Shown one piece after another: positions 26,774 to 35,388 of a stretch of 38,412 bases of DNA (position 1 is its first letter; each line of letters opens with the position of its first letter). Location: contig CADCPZ010000010.1 in NCBI GenBank assembly GCA_902803475.1, forward strand, positions 1 to 38,412, given 5' to 3'. The DNA comes from an uncultured Prevotellaceae bacterium. GTDB lineage: Bacteria > Bacteroidota > Bacteroidia > Bacteroidales > Bacteroidaceae. A model generated the notes under the pieces. It saw nothing but the letters and a program-made list of their open reading frames with translations, made no database searches and had not been told where the DNA came from. Made by a program: the position numbers and the translations under genes.

Positions 26774-29320
26774 ATGGAAGAAAACAAGATTCAAGAACAA
26801 GATGTTATGCAACAGATTGAGCAGGATGAGGTGCCTACCTTTTCCTTTCAAGCAATCTACAAAGCATTGGTGTTGAACTGGCAATGGGTATTGCTGTCGC
26901 TGATTATCTGTTTAGGATTGGCAGCTATCTACCTTCGTTACTCGACGCCCACCTATCAGGCATTTGCCAAAGTGTTAATCAAGGAAGAAGAAAACAAAAA
27001 TCGCTATCGTGGTAATGCCATTCAGAATATGTCTGATATGGGTTTAATGGTTACCTCCAGCGGTTTCGACAACGAGATGGAGATTCTCCAATCTTCTGAG
27101 TTGGCAGCCGATGTAGCACGCGACATGAAGCTCTATGTCACCTATCGATCCCAAGGACGTGTAATGAGTCCCATTCTTTACAAAACCCAGCCTTTGGATG
27201 TTGACATGGACGCTGCCCACGTTGAGAATATCAAGATGCCCATCAATATGGAAATAGAAAAAGAGGATGGAGCTTATCATGTAAAAGGTAGTTATTATGT
27301 TACCATCAGCGAAAATGAGGTCGATGGTCCGTTTACCTTGAATAAAACATTCAAGACACTTCCTGCTCAGATTCCAACCCGTGCAGGTCTTATCTCGATT
27401 ACGCCTCACGAAGGCAAAACCATGAAAGAAGGTGAGGTTCTGATGGTCAACATCGTTTCTCCTAAGATGATTGCCATGAAGTATGTCAACAGTCTTACGG
27501 TAGAACCAACCTCTAAAACCACGACGATTGCCCAATTGAAACTGGTTGATGAGGTTCCCGACCGTGCACTTGACTACCTACAGCAGTTGATAGAGGTCTA
27601 TAACCGTCAGGCCAACGAAGACAAGAACGAGATAGCCCTGCGTACGGAGAAATTCATCAACAATCGTCTGGAGAAAATCAACAATGAACTGGGTGCTACG
27701 GAAAGTCAACTTCAAAGTTTCAAACAGCGCAACGGAATGGTTGACATAAAAGCCAATGCCCAGAAATCGATGACGAGCGAGAATGAATTTGACAAGAAGT
27801 TGGCTGATGCCAATACGCAGATTGATTTGTTCAACGAGATTTCCAGCTATATGAACCAGCCAGGAAACCGCTATCAGGTAATCCCCAGCAACATTGGCTT
27901 GAACGACCCGTCAACAACCAATCTCATCAACCAATACAATACAGTTGTACAGGAGCGTAACCGCTTGTTGCGTACTGCTTCCGAGAACTCACCGGTTGTT
28001 GAACCGCTGACCGATCAGCTGAACTCACTGAACAACAGCATCCGTAAGGCTATCTCTCAAGGTAAACGAGGATTGGAGATTCAGCGTAACGCTGTTTCCA
28101 GCCAATATCAGAAATATGCCAGCGAGATTGCTGAGACACCAGAACAGGAACGTATGCTCACACAAATCGGTCGTCAGCAGGAAGTAAAGTCGGGTCTTTA
28201 CCTGATGCTTTTGCAGAAACGTGAAGAGAACTCTATCTCCTTAGCTGCAACAGCCGACAAAGGACGATTGATTGACAAACCGCTGTATGGTGGTGTCGTT
28301 TCCCCGAAGAAAAGCATCATCATGCTTATTGGTTTGGTTGCCGGCCTACTTCTGCCTGCATTGGTGATCTATCTGCTGTCGTTCTTCCGCTATAAGATTG
28401 AAGGTCACGATGATGTGGAGAAACTCACCAAGCTGCCAATTCTGGCTGATGTGGCGGTGGCCTCTGAGATAGCGAAGACACGTGCCGACATTGTGGTTCA
28501 CGAAAACCAGAACAACCAGATGGAGGAAATCTTCCGATCGATGCGTACAAACCTGCAGTTTATGCTGGAGGAAGGCGAGAAGGTCATCATGTTTACCTCA
28601 TCTACTTCTGGTGAGGGAAAGACCTTCAACTGTGCCAACCTGGCGGTATCTTTCGCATTGTTGGGCAAGAAGGTTATCCTCATCGGTCTTGACATCCGTA
28701 AACCCCGTTTGGCAAAGCTGTTTGAAATCAACGACCGTCAACTCGGTATCACACCGCTGTTGACAAAGGATGCCAAACAGCTCACGTTAGAACAGGTAAA
28801 AGCAAATATTCTTCCATCAGAGGTACAAAACAACCTTGATTTGCTGTTGGCCGGTCCAATTCCTCCCAACCCTGCAGAGTTGCTGGCTCGACCGACTTTG
28901 GACCGAATCATCGAACTGTTGAAAGAGCAGTATGATTATATCCTCATTGATACCGCACCTGTTGGTCTGGTAACCGATACGCTCGCTATTGCCCGTGTAG
29001 CTGACGCAACCGTTTATATGTGTCGTGCTGACTATACTCCGAAAGAAAGCTTCGGTCTGGTCAACAAGCTTGCCAATGAGAAGAAGATGCCGAAGATGAG
29101 TATTGTCATCAATGGTATCGATATGTCCAAGAAGAAATACGGTTACTATTATGGTTACGGCCGATATGGTAAGTACGGACGCTATGGCAGATATACCAGC
29201 TACAGCGGCAAGTATGGCAAATACGGTTCTTATGGTTATGGCTATGGTGGATACGGAAGCTACGGAAGCTATTCTAACAGCCACTACGGAAACAAGAACG
29301 ACACCTCTATTAAGAGATAA
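26774..29320 (+). CDS. Wzc-like polysaccharide co-polymerase / tyrosine autokinase
   Basis: Inner membrane BY-kinase controlling exopolysaccharide chain length and export. In the 848-residue protein the N-terminal Wzz domain is bracketed by membrane helices (WVLLSLIICLGLAAIYL, ~38-54, and IIMLIGLVAGLLLPALVIYL, ~515-534) with a long periplasmic coiled coil. The cytoplasmic kinase has Walker A (STSGEGKTFNCANLA, ~610), Walker A' (ILIGLDIRKPRL) and Walker B (YDYILIDTAPVG). The C-terminal ~60 residues are an unusually long Tyr/Gly tail with about 19 tyrosines in ~52 residues, the site expected to be autophosphorylated. It is followed 5 nt later by a HAD-protein gene. No separate phosphatase of the Wzb type is in the window. 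Confidence 0.93.
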   Translation: MEENKIQEQDVMQQIEQDEVPTFSFQAIYKALVLNWQWVLLSLIICLGLAAIYLRYSTPTYQAFAKVLIKEEENKNRYRGNAIQNMSDMGLMVTSSGFDNEMEILQSSELAADVARDMKLYVTYRSQGRVMSPILYKTQPLDVDMDAAHVENIKMPINMEIEKEDGAYHVKGSYYVTISENEVDGPFTLNKTFKTLPAQIPTRAGLISITPHEGKTMKEGEVLMVNIVSPKMIAMKYVNSLTVEPTSKTTTIAQLKLVDEVPDRALDYLQQLIEVYNRQANEDKNEIALRTEKFINNRLEKINNELGATESQLQSFKQRNGMVDIKANAQKSMTSENEFDKKLADANTQIDLFNEISSYMNQPGNRYQVIPSNIGLNDPSTTNLINQYNTVVQERNRLLRTASENSPVVEPLTDQLNSLNNSIRKAISQGKRGLEIQRNAVSSQYQKYASEIAETPEQERMLTQIGRQQEVKSGLYLMLLQKREENSISLAATADKGRLIDKPLYGGVVSPKKSIIMLIGLVAGLLLPALVIYLLSFFRYKIEGHDDVEKLTKLPILADVAVASEIAKTRADIVVHENQNNQMEEIFRSMRTNLQFMLEEGEKVIMFTSSTSGEGKTFNCANLAVSFALLGKKVILIGLDIRKPRLAKLFEINDRQLGITPLLTKDAKQLTLEQVKANILPSEVQNNLDLLLAGPIPPNPAELLARPTLDRIIELLKEQYDYILIDTAPVGLVTDTLAIARVADATVYMCRADYTPKESFGLVNKLANEKKMPKMSIVINGIDMSKKKYGYYYGYGRYGKYGRYGRYTSYSGKYGKYGSYGYGYGGYGSYGSYSNSHYGNKNDTSIKR

Positions 29321-29325
29321 TTATC

Positions 29326-29766
29326 ATGACTATCGCTGTAGATTTCGACGGCACCATCGTCGAACACGAATATCCGAAAATCGGTGAAGAGCGTCCTTTC
29401 GCTACTGACACCTTGAAGATGTTAATTGCCGATCACCACCGTCTGATTCTTTGGACGGTGCGTGAAGGCGAATTATTGGATGAAGCTGTGGAATGGTGCC
29501 GCAAACGCGGTGTTGAGTTTTGGGCTATTAACCGCGACTATCCTGAGGAGCACGGTGTACACAGCAACAATCATTTCTCCCGTAAGCTGAAAGTCGATTT
29601 GTGGATAGACGACCGTAATATCGGAGGTATTCCCGAATGGGGAGAAATCTACCAAATGATTCGCAGCGGGCATCCTTTCTCCCGATATCATGGAGATGGG
29701 CACAACGCTTACGTGGGTGCTGGCTCTACAGAAGTACAAAAAAAGAAAAGATGGTGGAATTTCTGA
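29326..29766 (+). CDS. Small HAD-superfamily hydrolase (BT0820-like)
   Basis: A 146-residue HAD-fold protein resembling the small Bacteroides phosphatase-like group. Motif I is VDFDGTIVE (Asp6, Asp8) and the later acidic motif is LWIDDRNIGG. There is no cap domain of normal size, and the C-terminus ends in a basic-aromatic KKKRWWNF. It is directly downstream of the Wzc-like gene (5-nt gap), so it is co-transcribed with it. The substrate is unknown; a role in sugar-phosphate handling or in opposing the kinase is only a guess from context. Confidence 0.8.
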   Translation: MTIAVDFDGTIVEHEYPKIGEERPFATDTLKMLIADHHRLILWTVREGELLDEAVEWCRKRGVEFWAINRDYPEEHGVHSNNHFSRKLKVDLWIDDRNIGGIPEWGEIYQMIRSGHPFSRYHGDGHNAYVGAGSTEVQKKKRWWNF

Positions 29767-29783
29767 TTCCACCATCTTTTTTA
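29749..29783. terminator. Terminator overlapping the HAD gene end, likely bidirectional
   Basis: Perfect 12-bp stem (29749-29760 with 29766-29777), 5-nt loop, then TTTTTT. The left arm is coding sequence of the HAD gene. On the minus strand the hairpin is followed by a T-rich run, so it can also end the convergent dehydratase transcript. Confidence 0.88.
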
Positions 29784-29785
29784 TG

Positions 29786-29901
29786 CTAGGAAGGACTAGG
29801 AGAACCTAGAAAAGACTAGAAAAAACTAGAAAAACTAGTAAGACTAGTAAGACTAGTGAAACTAGTAAGACTAGAAAAACTAGAAAAACTAGAAAGACTA
29901 G
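29786..29901. repeat. CTAG array, 13 copies at 10- then 9-bp spacing
   Basis: CTAG starts at 29786, 29796, 29806, 29816, 29826 (10-bp steps) and 29835, 29844, 29853, 29862, 29871, 29880, 29889, 29898 (9-bp steps). Between them are almost only A and G on the plus strand. Four copies are flanked to ACTAGT. It fills the space between the bidirectional terminator and the stop codon of the minus-strand dehydratase, so it would be in the 3' UTR of that mRNA. Confidence 0.92.
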
Positions 29902-29910
29902 AAATTCTAT

Positions 29911-31839
29911 TTACCAATCCAATCGTTCATAAATAGAGTTCTTGCTCTTGTATTCAGGTACGATTGCTTTCATCTTCTTCACCGTTGCCATATCGTCATA
30001 TTGCTGACTAAGAGCTATCAATTCGTCAATATCCTTTGATACTGAAGCAAAATCGTATTCACGTACTTCTGCAATACGAATCTTCTCATGGAACGAAGGC
30101 AACGTCTTCTCCTGATCGTTTAAGACTTCCTCATATAACTTTTCTCCTGCACGCAAACCCGTGAACATAATCTCCACACCTTTGGCACCACTCAGGGTAA
30201 TCATTCGCTTGGCAAGGTCTGCAATCTTGACAGGTTTACCCATATCGAAGATAAAGATTTCACCCCCGTTTCCTTTTGTTCCAGCCTCCAGTACCAATTT
30301 ACATGCTTCCGGTATCAGCATAAAATAGCGGATGATGTCCGGATGAGTCACTGTCACAGGTCCACCAGCCTTAATCTGTCGTTCAAACAGTGGAATCACC
30401 GATCCATTGCTACCTAACACATTACCAAAACGTGTGGTTACGAATTGCGTTGCAGGCTTGTCTCCTTCTGCAGTCGGCTGTTCCTTGAGTTTCTTATCCA
30501 GAGCCTGCACGTAGATCTCACAGATACGCTTAGAGCAACCCATCACGTTCGTCGGGTTCACCGCTTTGTCGGTAGATACCATTACGAACTTCTTTACACC
30601 GTATTTAACGCTCAGGTCAGCAATGACCTTCGTACCATAAACATTATTCTGGATACTCTCGCTCGGATTATCCTCCATCATGGGAACGTGTTTGTATGCG
30701 GCTGCATGGAACACATAATCCGGACGGAATTCACGGAACAGATTCTCCATTCGTTTCTCTTTCGTGATAGAGGTCACAATAGCTTCCACAGGAACCTCAG
30801 GATACTGTCGCTCCATCATCATTCGGATATCGTGCTGCGGTGTCTCTGCCTGATCGATGAGTAACATAAATGATGGTTTGAATTCTGCAATCTGGCGCAC
30901 CATCTCGCTGCCAATACTTCCGGCAGAACCGGTAATCATCACTTTCTTATTGTGTAATAATGCACCAACACTATCCAAATCGATAGTAATCTGATCGCGC
31001 GGCAACAAATCCTCTACACTCACCTCCTTCAGATGTTGCGGAGCTTCCTCACTCCACTCCTGCAAAGCAGGCATCATATAGATTCGTACACCAGCATTGA
31101 TCAGCATATCCTGCAATTGCTGGTCGGCACGGAACTCTTCATTTCGCAATGGCGACACCAATACGGCCTGAATGCCCTTTGTTTTCACCACTTTTGCCAA
31201 GTTCTCATCCGCCAGGAACACCTGCTGTCCCAACAGATATCGGTTTTCAAAATCTTTATCGTTCGTGATAAATCCCTTCACAACAAATTGTGCTGGCTTT
31301 GTGTTGCGCAAATTCTTGGCAAGACCAATTCCGCCATCTTTCACACCATAGATCAGTGCGCGTTTGGTATTGCGACCTGCAAAGGTGATATCATAAGCAG
31401 TCTTCACCATCACTCGAAGTGCACACAGGGAAATCGTTGAGACAATATACATGGAAAGGATATGACGGGTACCTAAATGGGCCAGACCAATCTTTTCCGT
31501 CAAGCCAGCAGCATTCATCGGATAATGGATGGCAACGACAGTCAGGCATGCACCTCCCATCGCATAGCCTACTTTCTGCAAGTCCACAAACGATGAATAT
31601 CGCAGGATGCCGCTATAGGTATGAAACAGTCTGAAGAAGATGGTGTTGACAAATATGAAAACGAGCAACGTCCGACATACCGTCCCGATATTGTCCGTAA
31701 TGGAATGTAACCTGAAGAAAAGCCAGAACACGAACAGTCCTGACAGGAAACAGATGACACAATCAGCAAAATACACAATCCAATAAGGCAGTGAAGTCTT
31801 GTTGAAGTACCAGTTTTTAATTTTTATGTATGGATTCAT
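29911..31839 (-). CDS. FlaA1/CapD-type nucleoside-diphosphate-sugar 4,6-dehydratase (membrane)
   Basis: A WbpM/PglF-like membrane enzyme, probably a UDP-GlcNAc 4,6-dehydratase making precursors of modified surface sugars. The 642-residue protein has four or so N-terminal membrane helices (within ~1-135), a first Rossmann-like domain (RALIYGVKDGGIGLAKNL), and the catalytic SDR domain with VMITGSAGSIGSEMVRQI and HAAAYKHVPMMEDN. Its active site reads VSTDKAVNPTNVMGCSKR, with Met in place of the usual Tyr, as is known for this large subfamily. It converges on the Wzc/HAD unit and has its own promoter. Confidence 0.9.
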   Translation of the reverse strand: MNPYIKIKNWYFNKTSLPYWIVYFADCVICFLSGLFVFWLFFRLHSITDNIGTVCRTLLVFIFVNTIFFRLFHTYSGILRYSSFVDLQKVGYAMGGACLTVVAIHYPMNAAGLTEKIGLAHLGTRHILSMYIVSTISLCALRVMVKTAYDITFAGRNTKRALIYGVKDGGIGLAKNLRNTKPAQFVVKGFITNDKDFENRYLLGQQVFLADENLAKVVKTKGIQAVLVSPLRNEEFRADQQLQDMLINAGVRIYMMPALQEWSEEAPQHLKEVSVEDLLPRDQITIDLDSVGALLHNKKVMITGSAGSIGSEMVRQIAEFKPSFMLLIDQAETPQHDIRMMMERQYPEVPVEAIVTSITKEKRMENLFREFRPDYVFHAAAYKHVPMMEDNPSESIQNNVYGTKVIADLSVKYGVKKFVMVSTDKAVNPTNVMGCSKRICEIYVQALDKKLKEQPTAEGDKPATQFVTTRFGNVLGSNGSVIPLFERQIKAGGPVTVTHPDIIRYFMLIPEACKLVLEAGTKGNGGEIFIFDMGKPVKIADLAKRMITLSGAKGVEIMFTGLRAGEKLYEEVLNDQEKTLPSFHEKIRIAEVREYDFASVSKDIDELIALSQQYDDMATVKKMKAIVPEYKSKNSIYERLDW

Positions 31840-31862
31840 AGAGGTTTATCACTTTTTGCCTG

Positions 31863-31870
31863 CAAAGATA
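31863..31870 (-). promoter_or_regulatory. -7 box for the dehydratase gene
   Basis: TATCTTTG on the minus strand; a GTTG lies about 19 bp upstream in the -33 position. Leader about 19 nt. Confidence 0.6.
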
Positions 31871-31901
31871 CACATTTTTAGATTAAAAACAACATAAAAT
31901 A

Positions 31902-31937
31902 CAAAAAAAATAGGATGTGCGGTTACACATCCTATTT
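31902..31937 (-). terminator. Rho-independent terminator after xylA
   Basis: Perfect 12-bp stem (31908-31919 with 31926-31937), 6-nt loop, then a T-run on the minus strand. Confidence 0.9.
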
Positions 31938-31954
31938 ATAATCAACCGTTTTCA

Positions 31955-33271
31955 TTATTTCGCGTAGAGGGCAACGATCGCCTCATACAGCTCCTGCTTA
32001 CCAGAGATTTGTTTCGGTTCTCCGATCTTTTTGCCATACTCATATACCTGTTCAAAGGTGAGTTTGCCATCCTCGAAGTCTTTACCTATACCGTTGTCGA
32101 AACTGGAATAGCGTTCTTTCAGCATCTGTGGAATTGGAGAGTTCTCCATAATCTCAACAGCATTGAGCAGCGCACGAGCACAAGCATCCATTCCGCTGAT
32201 ATGAGCAATGAAGATATCTTCCAGGTCGGTAGAGTTGCGGCGTGTCTTGGCGTCGAAGTTGGTACCGCCAGTACCTAAGCCTCCGTTTCGTACAATCTGC
32301 ATCCATGCTTGTGTCAGTTCAAAGTTATCGATGGGGAACTGGTCTGTATCCCAACCGTTCTGATAGTCACCGCGGTTGGCATCAATAGAACCCAGCATAC
32401 CATTGTCAACAGCTACGGCAAGTTCGTGTTCGAAGGTGTGGCCTGCCAATGTAGCGTGGTTCACCTCGATGTTAACTTTGAAGTCTTTGTCCAGGTTGTG
32501 TGCTTTCAGGAAACCGATAACTGTCTCTGTATCCACATCATACTGGTGCTTAGACGGCTCCATCGGTTTCGGTTCAATCAGGAAAGTACCCTTGAAACCT
32601 TTGCTGCGGGCATAGTCGCGAGCCATTGTGAGCATCATCGCCATGTGTTCTTTCTCACGCTTCTGGTCGGTATTGAGCAGCGACATATAACCTTCACGAC
32701 CGCCCCAGAACACATAGTTCTCAGCACCAAGTTTGATTCCAGCATCAATGGCGTTCTTGATTTGCACGATGGCACGAGCAACAACATCGAAGTCTGGGTT
32801 GGTGCTGGCACCGTTCATATAACGGCCATTACCGAATACGTTCGCTGTTGACCACAACAGTTTGATACCTGTCTCGTCCATCTTCTGTTTCAGGTAATCG
32901 GTAATCATATTCAGGTTGGCTTCATATTCCTCAACAGAATCGCCTTCGGCAACGAGGTCAACATCGTGGAAACAGAAATAAGGGATGCCCAGTTTCTGCA
33001 TGATTTCAAAACCGGCATCAGCTTTCTGCTTAGCGATGGTGATTGCATCAGCACCTTCGTTCCATGGGAACTTTTTGGTACCGCCGCCAAACTGGTCGCC
33101 GCCCTCAGCACACAAGGTGTGCCACCAGGCCATCGCGAAGCGCATCCAGTCTTTCATTTTCTTTCCTGCTACCACACGCTCTGCGTCATAGTAATGGAAA
33201 GCCATCGGGTTCTTGCTCTCTGGTCCTTCGAAAGGAATCTTACCAATCTGTGGAAAATACTCTTTTGCCAT
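31955..33271 (-). CDS. xylA: Xylose isomerase
   Basis: Converts D-xylose to D-xylulose using two divalent metals. The 438-residue length fits the class II enzymes. The catalytic His is in FCFHDVDLV, sugar/metal residues are in VFWGGREGYMSLLNTD, FLIEPKPMEPSKHQYD, NIEVNHATLAGHTFEHEL and SIDANRGD. It is downstream of xylB with a 45-bp gap and no separate promoter, so the order is xylB-xylA. No xylose transporter or regulator is in the window. Confidence 0.97.
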   Translation of the reverse strand: MAKEYFPQIGKIPFEGPESKNPMAFHYYDAERVVAGKKMKDWMRFAMAWWHTLCAEGGDQFGGGTKKFPWNEGADAITIAKQKADAGFEIMQKLGIPYFCFHDVDLVAEGDSVEEYEANLNMITDYLKQKMDETGIKLLWSTANVFGNGRYMNGASTNPDFDVVARAIVQIKNAIDAGIKLGAENYVFWGGREGYMSLLNTDQKREKEHMAMMLTMARDYARSKGFKGTFLIEPKPMEPSKHQYDVDTETVIGFLKAHNLDKDFKVNIEVNHATLAGHTFEHELAVAVDNGMLGSIDANRGDYQNGWDTDQFPIDNFELTQAWMQIVRNGGLGTGGTNFDAKTRRNSTDLEDIFIAHISGMDACARALLNAVEIMENSPIPQMLKERYSSFDNGIGKDFEDGKLTFEQVYEYGKKIGEPKQISGKQELYEAIVALYAK

Positions 33272-33316
33272 AATAGTTTTTGATTTTAGTGATTATTGTT
33301 TGATTTTGGAGTTTCG

Positions 33317-34813
33317 TTATATTGATTTTGCGAGAACAGTTTTCCAACGCTCATAAGCTGCAAGGTACTCATCACGATGGGCTACATCAGCTTCGATGAC
33401 AGCCAGGCGCTTCAACGTTGCAAAGGCTTCGTTGTGGTCTTTGTAGAAGCCGCAGCCAATACCCGCACCCTTCGCTGCACCTGCTGCACCATCCGTTTCA
33501 AACAGTTCGATGGTAGCACCGCTGACGCTTGCCAGCGTATCACGGAACAGAGGACTCAGGAACATATTGGCCTTTCCTGCATGTATCTTGTGGATATCCA
33601 TTCCCATCTGCTGCATCACCTCCATACCATAACAGAACGAGAAGACGATACCTTCCTGCGCCGCACGAACGATATGAGCACGATTATGCTTGTTGAAACT
33701 GAGTCCGTTGATACTACATCCCACCTCTTTATTTTCCAGCACGCGCTCTGCACCGTTTCCGAACGGAATGATGGAAACGCCCTCGCTGCCGATAGGCACT
33801 GTAGCTGCCAGCTCGTTCATCTCGGCATACGACAAGTCGGGTGCAATGTTCCGATGTGTCCATGCATTCAGGATTCCCGTGCCGTTGATGCAAAGCAGGA
33901 CACCGAGTCGTGTGCTGTTGCTGGATGGTTGATGGTTTACATGTGCAAAGGTGTTGACACGCGACTTCGGATCGTAGTTCACATCACCCAGCACTCCATA
34001 GACAACACCCGATGTTCCTGCAGTAGAAGCAATCTCACCTGGGTTGAACACATTCAGCGACAGCGCATTGTTGGGTTGGTCGCCAGCACGATATGAAATA
34101 GGTGTACCAGCTTTCAGACCGAGTTCTTCAGCCGCCGACTTAGACACCTCGCTTTGGATGCTGAATGTCGGTACAATATCAGCAATCTGCGACGCTGAGA
34201 ATCCGAAGTAGTCAAGCAGGAATTGTGCAGGACGGTTTTCTTTGAAATCCCAGAACATCCCTTCGCTGAGTCCGCTGACGGTTGTATTGATTTCACCCGA
34301 CAATTTCATTGCGATATAGTCACCTGGCAACATGATTTTATCAATACGCTCAAAGAGTTCCGGTTCGTTTTCCTTCACCCAAGCCAGTTTCGCAGCGGTG
34401 AAATTTCCTGGTGAATTCAGAAGATGACTCAGACACAGGTCAGCTCCCAGTTCCTTGAAAGCACGTTCTCCGTAAGGAACAGCACGTGAATCGCACCAGA
34501 TGATTGACGGACGCAGCACCTGCTGGTCTTTATCGACACACACCAGCCCGTGCATCTGATATGAGATACCTATCGCCTTGATGTCGTCACCCGTAGCGCT
34601 GGTCTCCGTCATAATCTTCCGGAGGGCCAGTTTGGCATTGTCCCACCACATCTGTGGGTCTTGCTCCGCCCATCCGGTCTTGACGGCCATGATTGGTGCT
34701 TCCTTCTCTGGAAAGAATGCGTCGGCTGCACAAACCCCAGTATCAGCATCAACGAGCGATGCTTTCACCGACGAACTGCCGACATCAAATCCCAATAAAT
34801 AATTCCTGCTCAT
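33317..34813 (-). CDS. xylB: Xylulokinase
   Basis: FGGY-family kinase making xylulose 5-phosphate. The 498-residue protein starts MSRNYLLGFDVGSSSVKASL (phosphate-1 motif), has the substrate segment YQMHGLVCVDKD, the ATP-site TAGTSGVVYG, and a C-terminal ETDGAAGAAKGAGIG. The ATG at 34813 is used because the longer in-frame opening to 34879 crosses the promoter and adds 22 unconserved residues. With xylA downstream it forms the isomerase pathway for xylose. Confidence 0.95.
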   Translation of the reverse strand: MSRNYLLGFDVGSSSVKASLVDADTGVCAADAFFPEKEAPIMAVKTGWAEQDPQMWWDNAKLALRKIMTETSATGDDIKAIGISYQMHGLVCVDKDQQVLRPSIIWCDSRAVPYGERAFKELGADLCLSHLLNSPGNFTAAKLAWVKENEPELFERIDKIMLPGDYIAMKLSGEINTTVSGLSEGMFWDFKENRPAQFLLDYFGFSASQIADIVPTFSIQSEVSKSAAEELGLKAGTPISYRAGDQPNNALSLNVFNPGEIASTAGTSGVVYGVLGDVNYDPKSRVNTFAHVNHQPSSNSTRLGVLLCINGTGILNAWTHRNIAPDLSYAEMNELAATVPIGSEGVSIIPFGNGAERVLENKEVGCSINGLSFNKHNRAHIVRAAQEGIVFSFCYGMEVMQQMGMDIHKIHAGKANMFLSPLFRDTLASVSGATIELFETDGAAGAAKGAGIGCGFYKDHNEAFATLKRLAVIEADVAHRDEYLAAYERWKTVLAKSI

Positions 34814-34847
34814 CTTTGCAAAATTTGTTTTAGTTATTTTCTGATTG

Positions 34848-34876
34848 CAAAGATACGCAAAACAAATGATTTCAAA
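34848..34876 (-). promoter_or_regulatory. Promoter for xylBA
   Basis: Minus strand TATCTTTG -7 box (34848-34855); TTTG at 34873-34876 is 17 bp upstream, slightly short. Leader about 30 nt. No operator was recognised. Confidence 0.6.
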
Positions 34877-34932
34877 CAAGAAAAAAGTCTATTATTTTTT
34901 CCGTTAGAGGACTATTTGGCAGATATTCCACC

Positions 34933-35265
34933 TTAATCGTCAAATAATCCAAGTGAAAGGTCTTTTGTCGAAGCTTCCTGTACTTCTTCTGTTGGTGTTT
35001 CTTTGAATTCCAGCATCAGCTGCTGGGTTTGTGTATTTTTCATATTCAGGTGATAAACCCCTCTGTCGGTTTTCTCTATCAGCGACTCAGGATTCTTGCT
35101 GTTGCGTAACAGAAATTGCGCCACATAACGGTGCAGTTCATCGAAATCGATGACATTGAAGAATGAATTACAGGCATAGTGCACATGACGGGAGATTTTC
35201 TGTACGGAAAGTCCCTCGCTACCTGCTTCTACCAGGACGCGCAAAATTTCGCGGTCGTAATTCAC
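34933..35265 (-). CDS. Small winged-helix-like protein of unknown function
   Basis: A 110-residue protein with a helical N-terminal half that reads like a winged helix (REILRVLVEAGSEGLSVQKI, then RHVHYACNSFF) and a beta-strand segment (DRGVYHLNM), followed by an acidic Thr/Glu tail ending LGLFDD. I do not recognise a named family; similar short proteins with this HTH pattern occur in Bacteroidales. No -7 box was found directly upstream, so it may be read from the next gene's transcript past its terminator or from an unrecognised promoter. Confidence 0.65.
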   Translation of the reverse strand: MNYDREILRVLVEAGSEGLSVQKISRHVHYACNSFFNVIDFDELHRYVAQFLLRNSKNPESLIEKTDRGVYHLNMKNTQTQQLMLEFKETPTEEVQEASTKDLSLGLFDD

Positions 35266-35332
35266 GTTTAGTCGTTTTGGGGGAATTGGTTATTTGGTCG
35301 TTTGGCAAAAACGAATCTTTATGTTTTTAAAA

Positions 35333-35365
35333 AAGAGGAGCCTGTCAATAATGCAGACCCCTCTT
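35333..35365 (-). terminator. Terminator after the Lys/Ala-rich winged-helix gene
   Basis: 12-bp stem with two wobble pairs (35333-35344 with 35354-35365), 9-nt loop, then TTTTTT on the minus strand. Confidence 0.85.
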
Positions 35366-35388
35366 CTTTTATGCCTGTGACTTAATGA

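Noticed and set aside
29786..29901. CRISPR array
   Set aside because: The repeat is only about 4-6 conserved bases with 5-6 nt spacers and there are no cas genes.
33377..34096. 239-codon open frame antisense to xylB
   Set aside because: Shadow frame; the translation is Cys/His/Thr-rich and xylB fully explains the region.
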